Source of the DNA: Gemella massiliensis
Lineage (GTDB): Bacteria > Bacillota > Bacilli > Staphylococcales > Gemellaceae
DNA length: 56,785 nucleotides
NCBI RefSeq assembly: GCF_900120125.1
Contig: NZ_LT635546.1
Coordinates: 56,442 to 113,226 of the forward strand
Direction: 5' to 3'
Shown here: positions 16,162-26,600 of the stretch, piece after piece
How the letters are laid out: every line of letters starts with the position of its first letter
Position numbering within the stretch: the first letter of the stretch is position 1
The notes under the pieces: generated by a model
Database searches by the model: none
The model's input: only the letters and a program-made list of their open reading frames with translations
What the model was told of the DNA's origin: nothing
Made by a program: the position numbers and the translations under genes

Positions 16162-18499
16162 GGGAAAGATTAAAAAAGATGGAAGCCTACTTGACCTTAT
16201 TTTTAAGAAAGAGCAAAAACGCTATACCGTAGAAGATACCATTCCCTATCTTAGAATGTTAAAAAGCGGTATATGCCAAACAGATGAAAGGTACTTTAAT
16301 AAAAGTATCGTCTTTGAGGACATTAACTACCAGCTTGCCTTAGATGAAGATAGGGACTTGATTTTTAACCAGTTTGCAAACTTTCTAAACTCCTTTGATC
16401 CGAGTGTAAGTATCGAGCTTTCATATATCAATCAGCTTGGAAGAAATGAAGAAATGCAGTCGGCAATACAAATACCGGATAAAAAGGACGGCTTTGACGA
16501 TATACGATTAGAGTTTAGAGAAATGCTAAAAAGCCAGATAGTAAAGGGAAATAACGGACTGAAAAAATCAAAGTATGTAACATTTACAGTAGAGGCGGAC
16601 AATATGGAGCAGGCAATCTCAAAACTTGAAAGACTGGAGATAGACATCTTATCCAATCTTAAAAATATGGGAGTAAGGGCGGAAAGCCTTACCGGCGAAG
16701 AAAGGTTAAAGATTCTTCACGATATATTAAATCCAAGTAGGACATTTTACTTTTCATATAAGGACTTGCAAAGAAAAGAAAGTACAAAGACATATATTAC
16801 ACCTGATGAATTCAACTTTACACCGAGTAGATACTTTAAGTTCGGTAAATTCATCGGAGCAACAAGCCATTTTCAAATCCTTGCAAGTGAGCTTTCAGAC
16901 CGTATGCTTTCAGAGTTTTTAGATATTGATGATAACATCAATATCTCGTTTCATATCAGGGCGATAGAACAGAGCGAAGCCATTAAGATGGTAAAAAGGA
17001 AAAATACCGATATTGATAAGATGCGAATTGAGGAAAATAAGAAGGCGGTAAGATCGGGTTATGATATGGACATCTTACCGTCAGACTTAATCACCTATGG
17101 GGAAGATGTAAAAAGCCTGTTAAAAGACTTGCAGACAAGAGATGAGAGAATGTTTGTTGTAACCATTGTCTTTATGAATTTTGCAAGGACAATACAAAAA
17201 CTTGAAAACTCTATTGCACAGATAAGCTCCATTGCCAATAAGCATAACTGTAAGATAAAAAGGCTTGACCACACACAGGAACAGGGACTTGTAAGTGTGC
17301 TTCCTCTTGGAGTAAATAAGCTTGAGATTAACAGAGGACTTACTTCCTCATCTACGGCAGTCTTTATGCCCTTTACAACGGAAGAACTTTTCATCAACTC
17401 AAGCAACAGTTTGTATTACGGATTAAATGCCCTCAGTCATAATCTGATTATGGCAGACAGGAAAAGGCTCAAAAATCCGAACGGTTTGATACTTGGTACA
17501 CCGGGTAGCGGTAAGTCATTTTCAGCGAAAAGAGAAATGGCTAATGCTATTATTGTAACTGATGATGATGTCATTATCTGCGATCCCGAAGGAGAGTACG
17601 GAAATCTTGTAAGACAGTTTGACGGGGAAGTCATTAAAGTCAGCAGTAAGTCAAAGGACTACCTCAATCCTCTTGATATAAATATGAACTACGGAGATGG
17701 GGACGCACCGCTTAAAGACAAGGCAAACTTCATAATGAGTATGCTTGAACTTGTAGTTGGTGGAAGCGGACTGACTGCGGAAGAAAAGTCTGTAATAGAC
17801 AGGTGCTTGCCTAAGATTTATGAGAAGTATTTTGACAACCCTATAAAAGAAAATATGCCAATACTTCAGGATTTATACGATATGCTTAAAAATCAGGAAG
17901 AAAAAGTCGGCAAGAAACTGGCAACAGAGATGGAGATTTATGTAACAGGCTCTCTTAATGTATTTAACCATCAGTCAAATGTGGATTTGAATAAGAAACT
18001 GCTTTGTTTTGACATCAAAGAGCTTGGAAGTCAGTTAAAGAAAATAGGCATGCTTGTGATACAGGATCAGGTGTGGAATAAGGTGTCTTTAAATAGAGGA
18101 AATAAGGCAACAAGATACTATATAGACGAGTTCCACCTGCTTTTAAAAGATGAGCAGACTGCATCATATTCCGTTGAAATATGGAAAAGATTTCGTAAAT
18201 GGGGAGGTATCCCGACAGGTATCACGCAAAATGTCAAAGACTTACTCATGAGTAAGGAGATAGAAAACATCTTTGATAATACGGACTTTGTCTTAATGCT
18301 CAATCAGGCTTCGGGAGATAGAGAAATACTTGCAAGAAAACTGAAAATCTCCAAACCACAGCTTAAATATGTTACCAACTCCAATGAGGGTGAGGGACTG
18401 TTGTTCTTTGGAAATACCATAGTTCCATTTATCGACAAGTTCCCAAAAGACACCATTTTATATAAGAAGATGACAACGAAACCCGAAGAAGTGAGGTAG
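16073..18499 (+). CDS. VirB4-like conjugation ATPase
   Basis: An 808-residue ATPase powering assembly and transfer through the mating channel. The N-terminal VirB4/CagE-type domain covers about residues 50-430. Walker A is GTPGSGKS (about 475-482), closely followed by a Walker B-like segment (DVIICDPEGEYG). A further motif, RYYIDEFHLLL, is at about residue 680. The TTG start at 16073 lies 10 bases after AAAGGAGG within the prgI coding region. The early lysine-rich segment is encoded by the 89-base overlap with prgI. The following hydrolase gene starts four bases after the stop codon. Confidence 0.93.
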   Translation: MNSKRKIQQIKLERNKKALKSQKKDLKQNKGKIKKDGSLLDLIFKKEQKRYTVEDTIPYLRMLKSGICQTDERYFNKSIVFEDINYQLALDEDRDLIFNQFANFLNSFDPSVSIELSYINQLGRNEEMQSAIQIPDKKDGFDDIRLEFREMLKSQIVKGNNGLKKSKYVTFTVEADNMEQAISKLERLEIDILSNLKNMGVRAESLTGEERLKILHDILNPSRTFYFSYKDLQRKESTKTYITPDEFNFTPSRYFKFGKFIGATSHFQILASELSDRMLSEFLDIDDNINISFHIRAIEQSEAIKMVKRKNTDIDKMRIEENKKAVRSGYDMDILPSDLITYGEDVKSLLKDLQTRDERMFVVTIVFMNFARTIQKLENSIAQISSIANKHNCKIKRLDHTQEQGLVSVLPLGVNKLEINRGLTSSSTAVFMPFTTEELFINSSNSLYYGLNALSHNLIMADRKRLKNPNGLILGTPGSGKSFSAKREMANAIIVTDDDVIICDPEGEYGNLVRQFDGEVIKVSSKSKDYLNPLDINMNYGDGDAPLKDKANFIMSMLELVVGGSGLTAEEKSVIDRCLPKIYEKYFDNPIKENMPILQDLYDMLKNQEEKVGKKLATEMEIYVTGSLNVFNHQSNVDLNKKLLCFDIKELGSQLKKIGMLVIQDQVWNKVSLNRGNKATRYYIDEFHLLLKDEQTASYSVEIWKRFRKWGGIPTGITQNVKDLLMSKEIENIFDNTDFVLMLNQASGDREILARKLKISKPQLKYVTNSNEGEGLLFFGNTIVPFIDKFPKDTILYKKMTTKPEEVR

Positions 18500-18503
18500 G
18501 CTT

Positions 18504-20675
18504 ATGAATAAAAAACTGAAAAAAGACTTTGCCGAAAGACAAAAAATAAAGGAAGAAGCAAAACTTTTAGGGAAAGATAGTTTTGATATTGACGAAAGTA
18601 GTAAGCTAAAGCATGGGGATGATTACAGAGGAAAGATTATTCATGACAAAGACAGATTTCAGGATAAGATACACGAAAAGATAAGCAAGAGAATTTCTAA
18701 GAATGAGCTTACTCAGGGAAGTTCCAAGAAAAATGCAAGGCATAGAAAATCTGTTAAGATAAATAACAGTCAAGGAAATGACAACAAAGGAAATGCCGAA
18801 ATAAAGTCAGACTATAATATCGATGTGAAAGACGGACGAATCTACGATCCTTTAGGCAAAGACCTTGATAATGACGGTATCATCGACAGGTATGACAATG
18901 ATTTTAGGGACAGCGATTATTTTGAATCAGCTTATGATGTGGAAGATAATCTTCATATAAAAGAGGATATGACAGAAAAATTCTCAAAAAAGCATAAGGC
19001 TCAAAAGGAAAAGTATAAGAAGAAAAACTATTCAGATAAGCTCTATACAAGAAGTAAGGATAATACTTCAAAAGAAGAAAATGCTAAAGATAAGGCTGAA
19101 AGCAAAAATACCGGTAAAGAAACTGTCTATGACAAAGAAAAAAAGAACAGGCTTTCCAAAGAGCAAAAAAAGGCACTGAAAAATAAGGGCGCAAAGGTGT
19201 CTGCTCTATCAGGACTTGCAAAAGGAAGTGAAACGGTAAGGGATTATCTTTCCCATGGCAGTGATGAAAATCAGGGCGTGGAAACAGGAGAAAAGATTGC
19301 AGATGTAAACTCAAAATTACTTCATGGGATAAAAAATTATGCCAATAAGAAAAAGACTAAGAAAAGCTATGATCTCAGCAAAAAAGATTACAAGATACGA
19401 AAGCGTAAATCAAAGCTGGAGTTTCGGGAAGCCAAAGAGGAATTAAAGAAAACGGATGAGTACAAGAAAGCTGATACCTTTAAGAGATTTCAAAAGCGTA
19501 AGCAAATGAAAGATACTATAAGAAAGCAGAATAAATCAAGGCTTAGGGACAGGATTAAGGAAGGAGTTATTAACACCTTAAAGAGTTCAAAGGAAATGAT
19601 TGTACGAAAAGCAAAGGGACTTATGATGATTGTCATAGGTCTTATTATTTTACTGACTTTCTTTACCAACTTTGCAGGCACATCTATGACCGGAATGATA
19701 AACTCTACAAGCGGAGTATTAACCACAACCTATCTTTCCGACCAAACTGTGCTAAATGAAATCAATCAGCAGTTTTCGGGATTGGAGGAAGGACTACAGG
19801 ACGAGATAGATTCCGTAGAGGGAAATTATCCCGGCTATGATGAGTATATTGTAAATAAAGAGGGAGAAATCGGACATAACACCCATGAACTTTTATCCTA
19901 TATCACTTCAAGATGTGGAGAAATTAAGGATTCAAAGGAAGTTCAAAGCATTATCAATGACCTTTTTACAAAGATGTATGATTTATCTTATCGGGAAGAA
20001 ATTGAAATCAGATACAGGACAGTTACGGAAACATATACCGATGAAGATGGCAATGAGCATACCGAAAGCCATGAAGAAGCCTATGAGTATAAGAAGCTCA
20101 TAGTAACGCTGAAGAAAAGAGAAATGGACAGTGTTGTAAGAGAAATCTTTGCAGAGTATCCCGATAATGTTCTTCACTATGAAGCCTTGCTTGCGTCTAA
20201 AGGAAATATGGAAACTGTCTTTGGAAGCGGAAACGGAAATTTATCGGAGATTGTAGACAATCCCGACTTTTCAAATCCGGGAATTGCCTTTGATGATGCG
20301 ACAGTTAAGGCATTGTTTAACGAAGCGGAAAAGCATATCGGAAAGAGATATGTTTTTGGGGCGAACGGGCCGAATAACTTCGACTGTTCGTCCTTTGTGT
20401 GCTGGAGTTTTACTCATTCGGGTGTCAAGAATATGCCACGAACAACCGCTTGGGGGATTTACAAAACTTACTGCAATCCCGTATCTCCATCGGAAGCAAA
20501 GGCGGGAGATATTATCTTCTTTAAGAACACCTACGACAGCGGCTCCCCTATTTCTCATGTCGGCATTTACGCAGGGAACGGAATGATGATACACGCAGGA
20601 GATCCGATTCGATTTGTCAGTATCAACACACCTTACTGGAGGGAGCATTTCTACGGCTTCGGCAGAGTAAAATAA
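18504..20675 (+). CDS. VirB1-like NlpC/P60 cell-wall hydrolase (CD1108 family)
   Basis: A 723-residue protein expected to open peptidoglycan for the mating channel. The first about 365 residues are highly charged and low in complexity. One membrane segment (about 370-392) follows, then an external part ending in an NlpC/P60 domain (about 595-723). The catalytic Cys is in FDCSSFVCW and the His in SHVGIYAGNG, with MIHAGD behind. Residues about 109-160 carry an Asp-rich block (DPLGKDLDNDGIIDRYDNDF) shared, nearly identically, with the C terminus of the methylase-helicase encoded at 33108-35551. The family is known as CD1108 in CTn elements. No lysozyme-like second domain was recognised. Confidence 0.88.
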   Translation: MNKKLKKDFAERQKIKEEAKLLGKDSFDIDESSKLKHGDDYRGKIIHDKDRFQDKIHEKISKRISKNELTQGSSKKNARHRKSVKINNSQGNDNKGNAEIKSDYNIDVKDGRIYDPLGKDLDNDGIIDRYDNDFRDSDYFESAYDVEDNLHIKEDMTEKFSKKHKAQKEKYKKKNYSDKLYTRSKDNTSKEENAKDKAESKNTGKETVYDKEKKNRLSKEQKKALKNKGAKVSALSGLAKGSETVRDYLSHGSDENQGVETGEKIADVNSKLLHGIKNYANKKKTKKSYDLSKKDYKIRKRKSKLEFREAKEELKKTDEYKKADTFKRFQKRKQMKDTIRKQNKSRLRDRIKEGVINTLKSSKEMIVRKAKGLMMIVIGLIILLTFFTNFAGTSMTGMINSTSGVLTTTYLSDQTVLNEINQQFSGLEEGLQDEIDSVEGNYPGYDEYIVNKEGEIGHNTHELLSYITSRCGEIKDSKEVQSIINDLFTKMYDLSYREEIEIRYRTVTETYTDEDGNEHTESHEEAYEYKKLIVTLKKREMDSVVREIFAEYPDNVLHYEALLASKGNMETVFGSGNGNLSEIVDNPDFSNPGIAFDDATVKALFNEAEKHIGKRYVFGANGPNNFDCSSFVCWSFTHSGVKNMPRTTAWGIYKTYCNPVSPSEAKAGDIIFFKNTYDSGSPISHVGIYAGNGMMIHAGDPIRFVSINTPYWREHFYGFGRVK

Positions 20676-20692
20676 AGAAAGGACGGTAAAAT

Positions 20693-20929
20693 GTGAAAAA
20701 AGAACTTACAGCAGTGAAAAACAAAATACAAAAGTTAAAGGACAAGAAGGCTCTGATTGATGAAGAATTGGAGCCTTTATTTATTCGTGAAGAAGAACTT
20801 GAAAATGAGGAGATTATTGCCATTTGCAGAAAAAACAATATCACGATTACAGATTTAATGGCAAAGGTTAAAAAAGAACAAACGGAAATGAAAAAGGAGA
20901 AAACAGATGAGAACAGTTATGAAAAATAA
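20693..20929 (+). CDS. DUF4315 family protein
   Basis: A 78-residue coiled-coil protein (KNKIQKLKDKKALIDEELEP) followed by a short helical C terminus (ICRKNNITITDLMAKVKKEQ), matching the DUF4315 family, found next to DUF4366 genes in Tn1549-like elements. It starts with GTG at 20693 after GAAAGGACGG. It overlaps the next gene by 23 bases. The function is unknown. Confidence 0.75.
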   Translation: MKKELTAVKNKIQKLKDKKALIDEELEPLFIREEELENEEIIAICRKNNITITDLMAKVKKEQTEMKKEKTDENSYEK

Positions 20930-21752
20930 GGTATTTACAAGGTTAATGACAGCTTTATTTCTTGCGGTTATGGTCATGATAGCAGCTTACCCATCGGTAG
21001 CCTATGCACAAATTGATGAAAAAGAAGCGGCAAAGGAAACAGTAAAGGAAGAACCGAAAAAACCGGAAATTACAGTTATTAAAAAGGAAGAAGAAAAAGA
21101 AGTTCGCTATCCCAATAAGTTAAATGCCAAAGAACCTGAGAACTTAAAACAAAATAATGCGGCTTCAAACAGTGAAAAGGTAAATACAAATAAGGGAGTG
21201 GCTTCCGCTCCCTCAAAAGCAAGGGCTTCCGTTACGGAAAACAAGGATAATGCAAACAAAGATTATCCGATTCATCATAACAGTGATAAGGACAATAAAG
21301 AAACAGACAAATATTCTGCCGATGCCAGACAGTTTATTACCTTTAAGACGAAGAACGGTAAGACCTTTCACTTAATCATCAATCACGATGAACAGGGAGA
21401 AAATGTAATGCTCCTTACCGAAGTTTCCGAAGATGATTTACTAAATATGGTTGAAGCAAAGGAAAAACCGAAAGAAGTAGTTAAGGAAGAACCTGTAAAA
21501 CAAGAGAAAACGGAAGAAGCAAAGTCTGAAAAAAAGGAAGAAAAAAGCAGCACCGGAACATATATCCTGCTTGCTCTTGTAACTTTGGGGGCGTTGGGAG
21601 CAGGATATTATTTTAAGGTAGCAAAGAAGAAAGAAGATAAGGAGCTGGAATCCTTAGAGGAAGATGATGATTTCTTTTCGGAAGGGGAAGGCAATGAAGA
21701 AATGGAAAATGAAACAGAAACAGATGACAGTGAAGATGAATTAGAAGAATAA
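20907..21752 (+). CDS. DUF4366 surface-anchored transfer protein
   Basis: A 281-residue protein with a signal peptide (hydrophobic stretch about residues 12-29, cleavage probably after AYA), a lysine/glutamate-rich extracellular part and a conserved DUF4366-type block (about 135-180; FITFKTKNGKTFHLIINHDE). A membrane helix at about 222-240 and a very acidic cytoplasmic tail (EEDDDFFSEGEGNEE) complete it. It probably bridges envelope layers within the mating apparatus. The start at 20907 has AAAGGAG eight bases before; a second in-frame ATG lies five codons later. Confidence 0.82.
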   Translation: MRTVMKNKVFTRLMTALFLAVMVMIAAYPSVAYAQIDEKEAAKETVKEEPKKPEITVIKKEEEKEVRYPNKLNAKEPENLKQNNAASNSEKVNTNKGVASAPSKARASVTENKDNANKDYPIHHNSDKDNKETDKYSADARQFITFKTKNGKTFHLIINHDEQGENVMLLTEVSEDDLLNMVEAKEKPKEVVKEEPVKQEKTEEAKSEKKEEKSSTGTYILLALVTLGALGAGYYFKVAKKKEDKELESLEEDDDFFSEGEGNEEMENETETDDSEDELEE

Positions 21753-21791
21753 TTCTTCACGAAAAACATATAATATTCATAACATAACACA

Positions 21792-21817
21792 GGGCGAGAG
21801 AACTACAACTTTCGCCC
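21792..21817 (+). repeat. Hairpin between the DUF4366 gene and topB
   Basis: Arms GGGCGAGAG (21792-21800) and CTTTCGCCC (21809-21817) form nine pairs with one G-U, followed by CATTTTAC. It is a weak terminator or a processing stem. Confidence 0.5.
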
Positions 21818-21848
21818 CATTTTACTGAAAACAAGGAGGAAAAACGAT

Positions 21849-23561
21849 ATGGAACTTGTGATAGCAGAAAAACCGAGTGTTGCCCTATCCATTGCCAAAG
21901 TGATTGGAGCAAAGAATAAAAAAGACGGATACTATGGGGGTAACGGATACAGAGTAAGCTGGTGTGTCGGGCATTTAATTCAAATGGCAAATCCCGATGC
22001 TTACGATGAAAAGTATGCAAAATGGAAGATTGATGACTTGCCGATTATTCCAAGCGAGTATCAGTACGAAGTGGCAAAGGCGACAAAAAAGCAGTTTAAC
22101 ACCCTTAAAAAGCTGATGAATGATAAGGAGATTGATACAGTTATCAATGCTTGTGATGCAGGACGGGAGGGAGAAGCAATCTTCAGACTTGTATATCTTC
22201 AAGCAAACTGCAAAAAGAAGATGAAAAGGCTTTGGATTTCATCAATGGAAGATTCTGCAATTAAAGACGGCTTTGATAATCTAAAAGACGGAAAAGACTA
22301 TGGCAATCTTTTTGAGTCGGCACAGGCAAGAGCAATTGCAGATTGGCTTGTCGGGATGAATATCAGCAGGCTTTATTCCTGCCTGTATAAGCAAAATTAC
22401 AGTGTTGGGAGAGTTCAGACACCTACCCTTTCCATGATTGTTAAAAGAGATGACGAGATAGCAAATTTTAAGAAAGAAAAATACTATACGGTAGAACTTG
22501 AACTTGACGGCTTTACTCTTTCGACAGAACGAATTAACAGCTTGGAAGTGGCAGAACAGCTTAAAAACTTAATCGAAGGCAGGATAGAAATTGCGGATGT
22601 CATTCAGAAAGAGAAAATTATAAAGCCTGATCTGCCCTTTGACCTTACAACCTTGCAAAGAGAGTGCAATAAGTATTTCGGATACAGTGCAAAACAAACC
22701 CTTGATTACGCACAGAGTTTATACGAGAAGAAGCTGATTACTTATCCAAGAACGGACAGCAGATATTTAACCGAAGATATGATTACAAGCACAGTCAACA
22801 ACATTTTAGGGAAAAATGACTTTGATACAGAGCGTATCAAGATAGTATTCAATTCTAAAAAAGTTACGGATCATCATGCGGTTATCCCGACCGTATCATC
22901 GCTCAGTGAAGATATATCCAAACTTCCTGAAAGTGAAGCAAAAGTATATCGACTGATTTCTAATAAGTTTCATGCAAGTGTAGGCTATTCACTCACCCAA
23001 AATACTACTAAAATTGTAGCTGAATTTGACGGTTTTGAATTTACAAGTACCGGCAATGTAATTAAAGAGGAGGGCTTTACAAAATACCTTAAAGAATACA
23101 AATCTAAGAAGAATGAAGGATCTGTTTTGCCGGAGGTAAATGTGGGAGATGTCCTTGAAATAAAGGAGAAAGAGATTAAAGAAAAGTACAGTCAACCTCC
23201 TAAACACTTTACAGAGGATACACTCCTAAAGGCTATGGAGCTTGCAGGTAGTGATGCACTGGAAAAAGGTGTTGAAGTGGAAAGAGAAGGACTTGGAACA
23301 CCGGCAACAAGAGCAGGCATTATTGAAAATCTGATTTACAAAGAATTTATTGAACGAGATAAGAAGAATCTGATTGCAACACCGAAAGGAAAAAGCCTGA
23401 TAGAGATTGTTGCAGATAACTTTAAATCGGCAGAAATGACGGCACAGTGGGAAATGGAATTGTCTGAAATAGCACAGGGCAAATCTTCCAAAAAAGAATT
23501 TTTAGAAAAGATTGAGGAACAGATAAAACATACGGTAGAGGAACACCAGAAGAATGAATAG
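21849..23561 (+). CDS. topB: DNA topoisomerase III (type IA), ICE-encoded
   Basis: A 570-residue type IA topoisomerase that resolves DNA during transfer or element replication. The N-terminal Toprim domain (VIAEKPSVALSIAK; NACDAGREGEAIFR) and the catalytic Tyr in ITYPRTDSRYL (about residue 299) are present, as is the GRVQTPTLSMI segment. It is shorter than many chromosomal TopB enzymes and has no C-terminal zinc-finger extension, which is usual for the forms on Tn1549-like elements. AAGGAGG precedes the ATG. Confidence 0.92.
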   Translation: MELVIAEKPSVALSIAKVIGAKNKKDGYYGGNGYRVSWCVGHLIQMANPDAYDEKYAKWKIDDLPIIPSEYQYEVAKATKKQFNTLKKLMNDKEIDTVINACDAGREGEAIFRLVYLQANCKKKMKRLWISSMEDSAIKDGFDNLKDGKDYGNLFESAQARAIADWLVGMNISRLYSCLYKQNYSVGRVQTPTLSMIVKRDDEIANFKKEKYYTVELELDGFTLSTERINSLEVAEQLKNLIEGRIEIADVIQKEKIIKPDLPFDLTTLQRECNKYFGYSAKQTLDYAQSLYEKKLITYPRTDSRYLTEDMITSTVNNILGKNDFDTERIKIVFNSKKVTDHHAVIPTVSSLSEDISKLPESEAKVYRLISNKFHASVGYSLTQNTTKIVAEFDGFEFTSTGNVIKEEGFTKYLKEYKSKKNEGSVLPEVNVGDVLEIKEKEIKEKYSQPPKHFTEDTLLKAMELAGSDALEKGVEVEREGLGTPATRAGIIENLIYKEFIERDKKNLIATPKGKSLIEIVADNFKSAEMTAQWEMELSEIAQGKSSKKEFLEKIEEQIKHTVEEHQKNE

Positions 23562-23583
23562 GAAAAATGAATAGGAAATTAAA

Positions 23584-23601
23584 TCCCCCGAAATCGGGGG
23601 A
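23584..23601 (+). promoter_or_regulatory. GC hairpin just before the methylase-helicase ribosome-binding site
   Basis: CCCCCG-AAAT-CGGGGG (23585-23600) plus a T-A pair forms a compact tetraloop hairpin ending about 10 bases before AAAGGAGG. It has no T run, so an mRNA-stabilising or translation-modulating role is more likely than termination. Confidence 0.5.
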
Positions 23602-23621
23602 ATTAGAAAAAGGAGGTAAAA

Positions 23622-26600
23622 ATGCGAATCAATGATTTTCATAACATTTTGGAGCTTGTAAAACAGGACATTTTGCATAGTGAAGCAGAGTACCTGAAGC
23701 TCCTAAAGGTTGTCGGAAACAATCAACGATACGACTTTAGAAGTCAGATAAGTATCTATGATAAAAATCCGGAAGCAACAGCCTGTGCCAAGTTCGACTA
23801 TTGGCGTGAACGCTTCCATCGAACTGTTGTACGAGGACAAAAAGGGATTCCGATCTTAGAAGATTCCGGCATAAAAAAAAGAGTGGACTACATTTTTGAT
23901 GTAAGCCAGACCGTTTCAAGAAACAGAGATGTCAATGAGGTCAATCTTTGGCGATTTGATAAAGAATCTCATCAAGAGGTCTTAAAGGAGATGATAGCAA
24001 ATGAAGGCTATGAAGAAAGTGAAAGTAACCTTGAAAATATCTTTTTTCTAAGCAGAATTTATGGTGATGAAAAGATAGACAGCTTGATGAATGAGCTTAG
24101 AATAGCTGATGAGGACAGAATATCCTTTGTCAAATTTGTAAGGGATTCCATCAGCTATGCGGTAGCTTCAAGGTTTAAGGTAGATTATCCGATGGATAAG
24201 GAGCTGTTAAGAGAAAATTTCAAAAGACTGGACAGCATATCCCTTATGAGCCTTGGTGAAACCGTATCGGATATTAGTGGAAATATCATAGATACAACCA
24301 TTCAAAAGAGCAAAGAGATAGAGCTTCAAAAAGGAGTTTTAAGAAGCAGAGAAGCAGGATATAATAAGATTAAAGAAGAAATTGAGGAAGGAGAAAACTA
24401 TGTACTTCGACGAGATGATAAGGAAAGAATTAGTGAAACCGAGCGAGTTTTCAGAAATGGGGAGTACGGAGGAGATAATAGAGAAAATCAGGGAGAAAAC
24501 ATTGGACAACTTGGAGAAGCAGACGGACTTCATCAAGGAATACCCGAATCCGACCTACGCAGTGATGAGGCTGGATTATCTTTCACAGAGCGAGGAGCAG
24601 AGCCGCTTCGAGATGTTAGTGGATCTATACAAGGAGAAGAAGCTGAAAGAACACCTGATGGACATTCAGAAACAGGCGATAGACTTTATGAGAACAGAGA
24701 AGCCGAAACTGATGAAGGCTTGGCAGATCGAGAGCGAGAGCAATCCGCAGTATGGGGCGATAATTTCAGCCTTGAAGGAAATGACCATCAAGGAAATCGT
24801 GGAAATCTAAAAGAAAATACTAAAGTAGAGATAAGAGAAGCGGACAAGGCTTCTTTTTCTTTGCCTGAAAATTCTTATGGACAGATAAGGCTTAGCATCC
24901 CTCTTGCTCAGAAAGATATAGACACTGTCCTTATTAACGGAGGAAATCACGATGGTGGCAGACTTCCTGTTATTGCCGAGTTTTCTAAAGGAAAAAGCAA
25001 TGAAGAATTGGGAGAATACCTTAAAAATACTTTTCAAGGGGGAAACGGCTATATCATTGACGGAAGTGAAATCTCAGCTTGGTATTCGGGTAAGGGGATT
25101 CATTTTGCTTCCGGAACATCGGCAAGAGAAGATAACACACAAGTTTTAAGTTGGAGTGATGCTGCCAACAGAATTGCTGAACTTCTTAACAGCGGAGAGT
25201 TTGCTACCAATGTGGAGATTTCAGAAGCCTTGGATTATGAAAGGGACAGAATTTCAGAATCCCTATGGTATCTTATTCACGATTTGAGTGTGGAAGGAAA
25301 AGAACAAGGCTTTTTTGAATTTCTCGAAAAGGGAGGTGGCTTTCCGGATGAAACAAAACGATTATCCGAGGCACTGAAAAATCCTGAATACCTTGTAAAT
25401 GTTATCAAAGAGTATGGACGATTTTTAGAAGCATATAGAGAAGATAGAGATGTATTAAGGTTTCACTATCATAAGGTGGACAGCCTTTATCAGAAGCTAC
25501 AGGAGCTTGAACTGTCAAGAAAAGAATACAGTACCAATCTGACCGAACTTCCGAAAGTAAAAGCATTTATTACGGAAGATGAAGTCCTTGCTACTCTTTC
25601 AAGAGGAAGCGGAATCGATAGAGGAAAAGAGCGAATTACAAAGTTTTTCAAAGAAAACCACACTTTACAGGAAAAAGCCGACTTCTTAAAAGATGAATAC
25701 GGAACAGGAGGAAGAAGCCATGCGGTATCAGGTTTGACAGGTAGTGGAGAATGGCACGATGCCAAAGGAATAAAACTGGAAAAGAATGATTGTAATGATG
25801 TGTTTCTTACTTGGTCAAGCGTAGCAAAGCATATTGATGAACTGCTTTCTAAAAATCTTTATGAAGAAAAGAAAATAGAAAGTAAGGCAGAGAGAGAAGA
25901 ATCAAAAGAACCACAAAAATCACAATATTATTCCAAAGATGAACCTGAAAATCTGATGACAAAGGAAATGCTTGAAAGAGTACCGGAGATTTATACACAG
26001 GAAGATGTGGAGTTGGCGGATAAGGAAGTTCATGCAGCATATATTATTCCGTTTAGAAGTAACTGGACTTGGTATATGACAGAGTACGACAGAGAAAGCG
26101 GAGAAGCCTTTGGGCTTGTAGTCGGAATTGAGCCTGAATGGGGATATTTTAACCTTGAGGAGCTAAAGGAATTAAACGCACAAAGACTTATTTTAGAGGA
26201 TTTTCCAAAGACTTTTCAAGAGATTAAAGATACAGAGCTTGTAAAACAGATGAGCGAGGAAGAAATTGACCGAGTATTTAACGGACAGCTTTCCTCAAAA
26301 GATAAGCAAAAGGAACAGGACATCTTTTATCTTAGTGATGAAATGGGAATTTCCTTAGAAGAAGCAGAGAGTATTATTAACGATAGGAACAAATTGTCAG
26401 GTGTTAGCATAGAGGATACAGACAACAAAGGGACTTTCCCTGATGAAAAAATTGCCATTAAGGTCGGTACAGAGTTTATTTTGGCAGATAAGTCTGATGT
26501 AGCTCATATCAATTTATCCGAAGCGAAAAATAGCGTGGCTCTTGGCGGTGTAAAGTACAAGCTGTTTTATGGAGAAAGCTATGAAGATAGCAAAAAGGTT

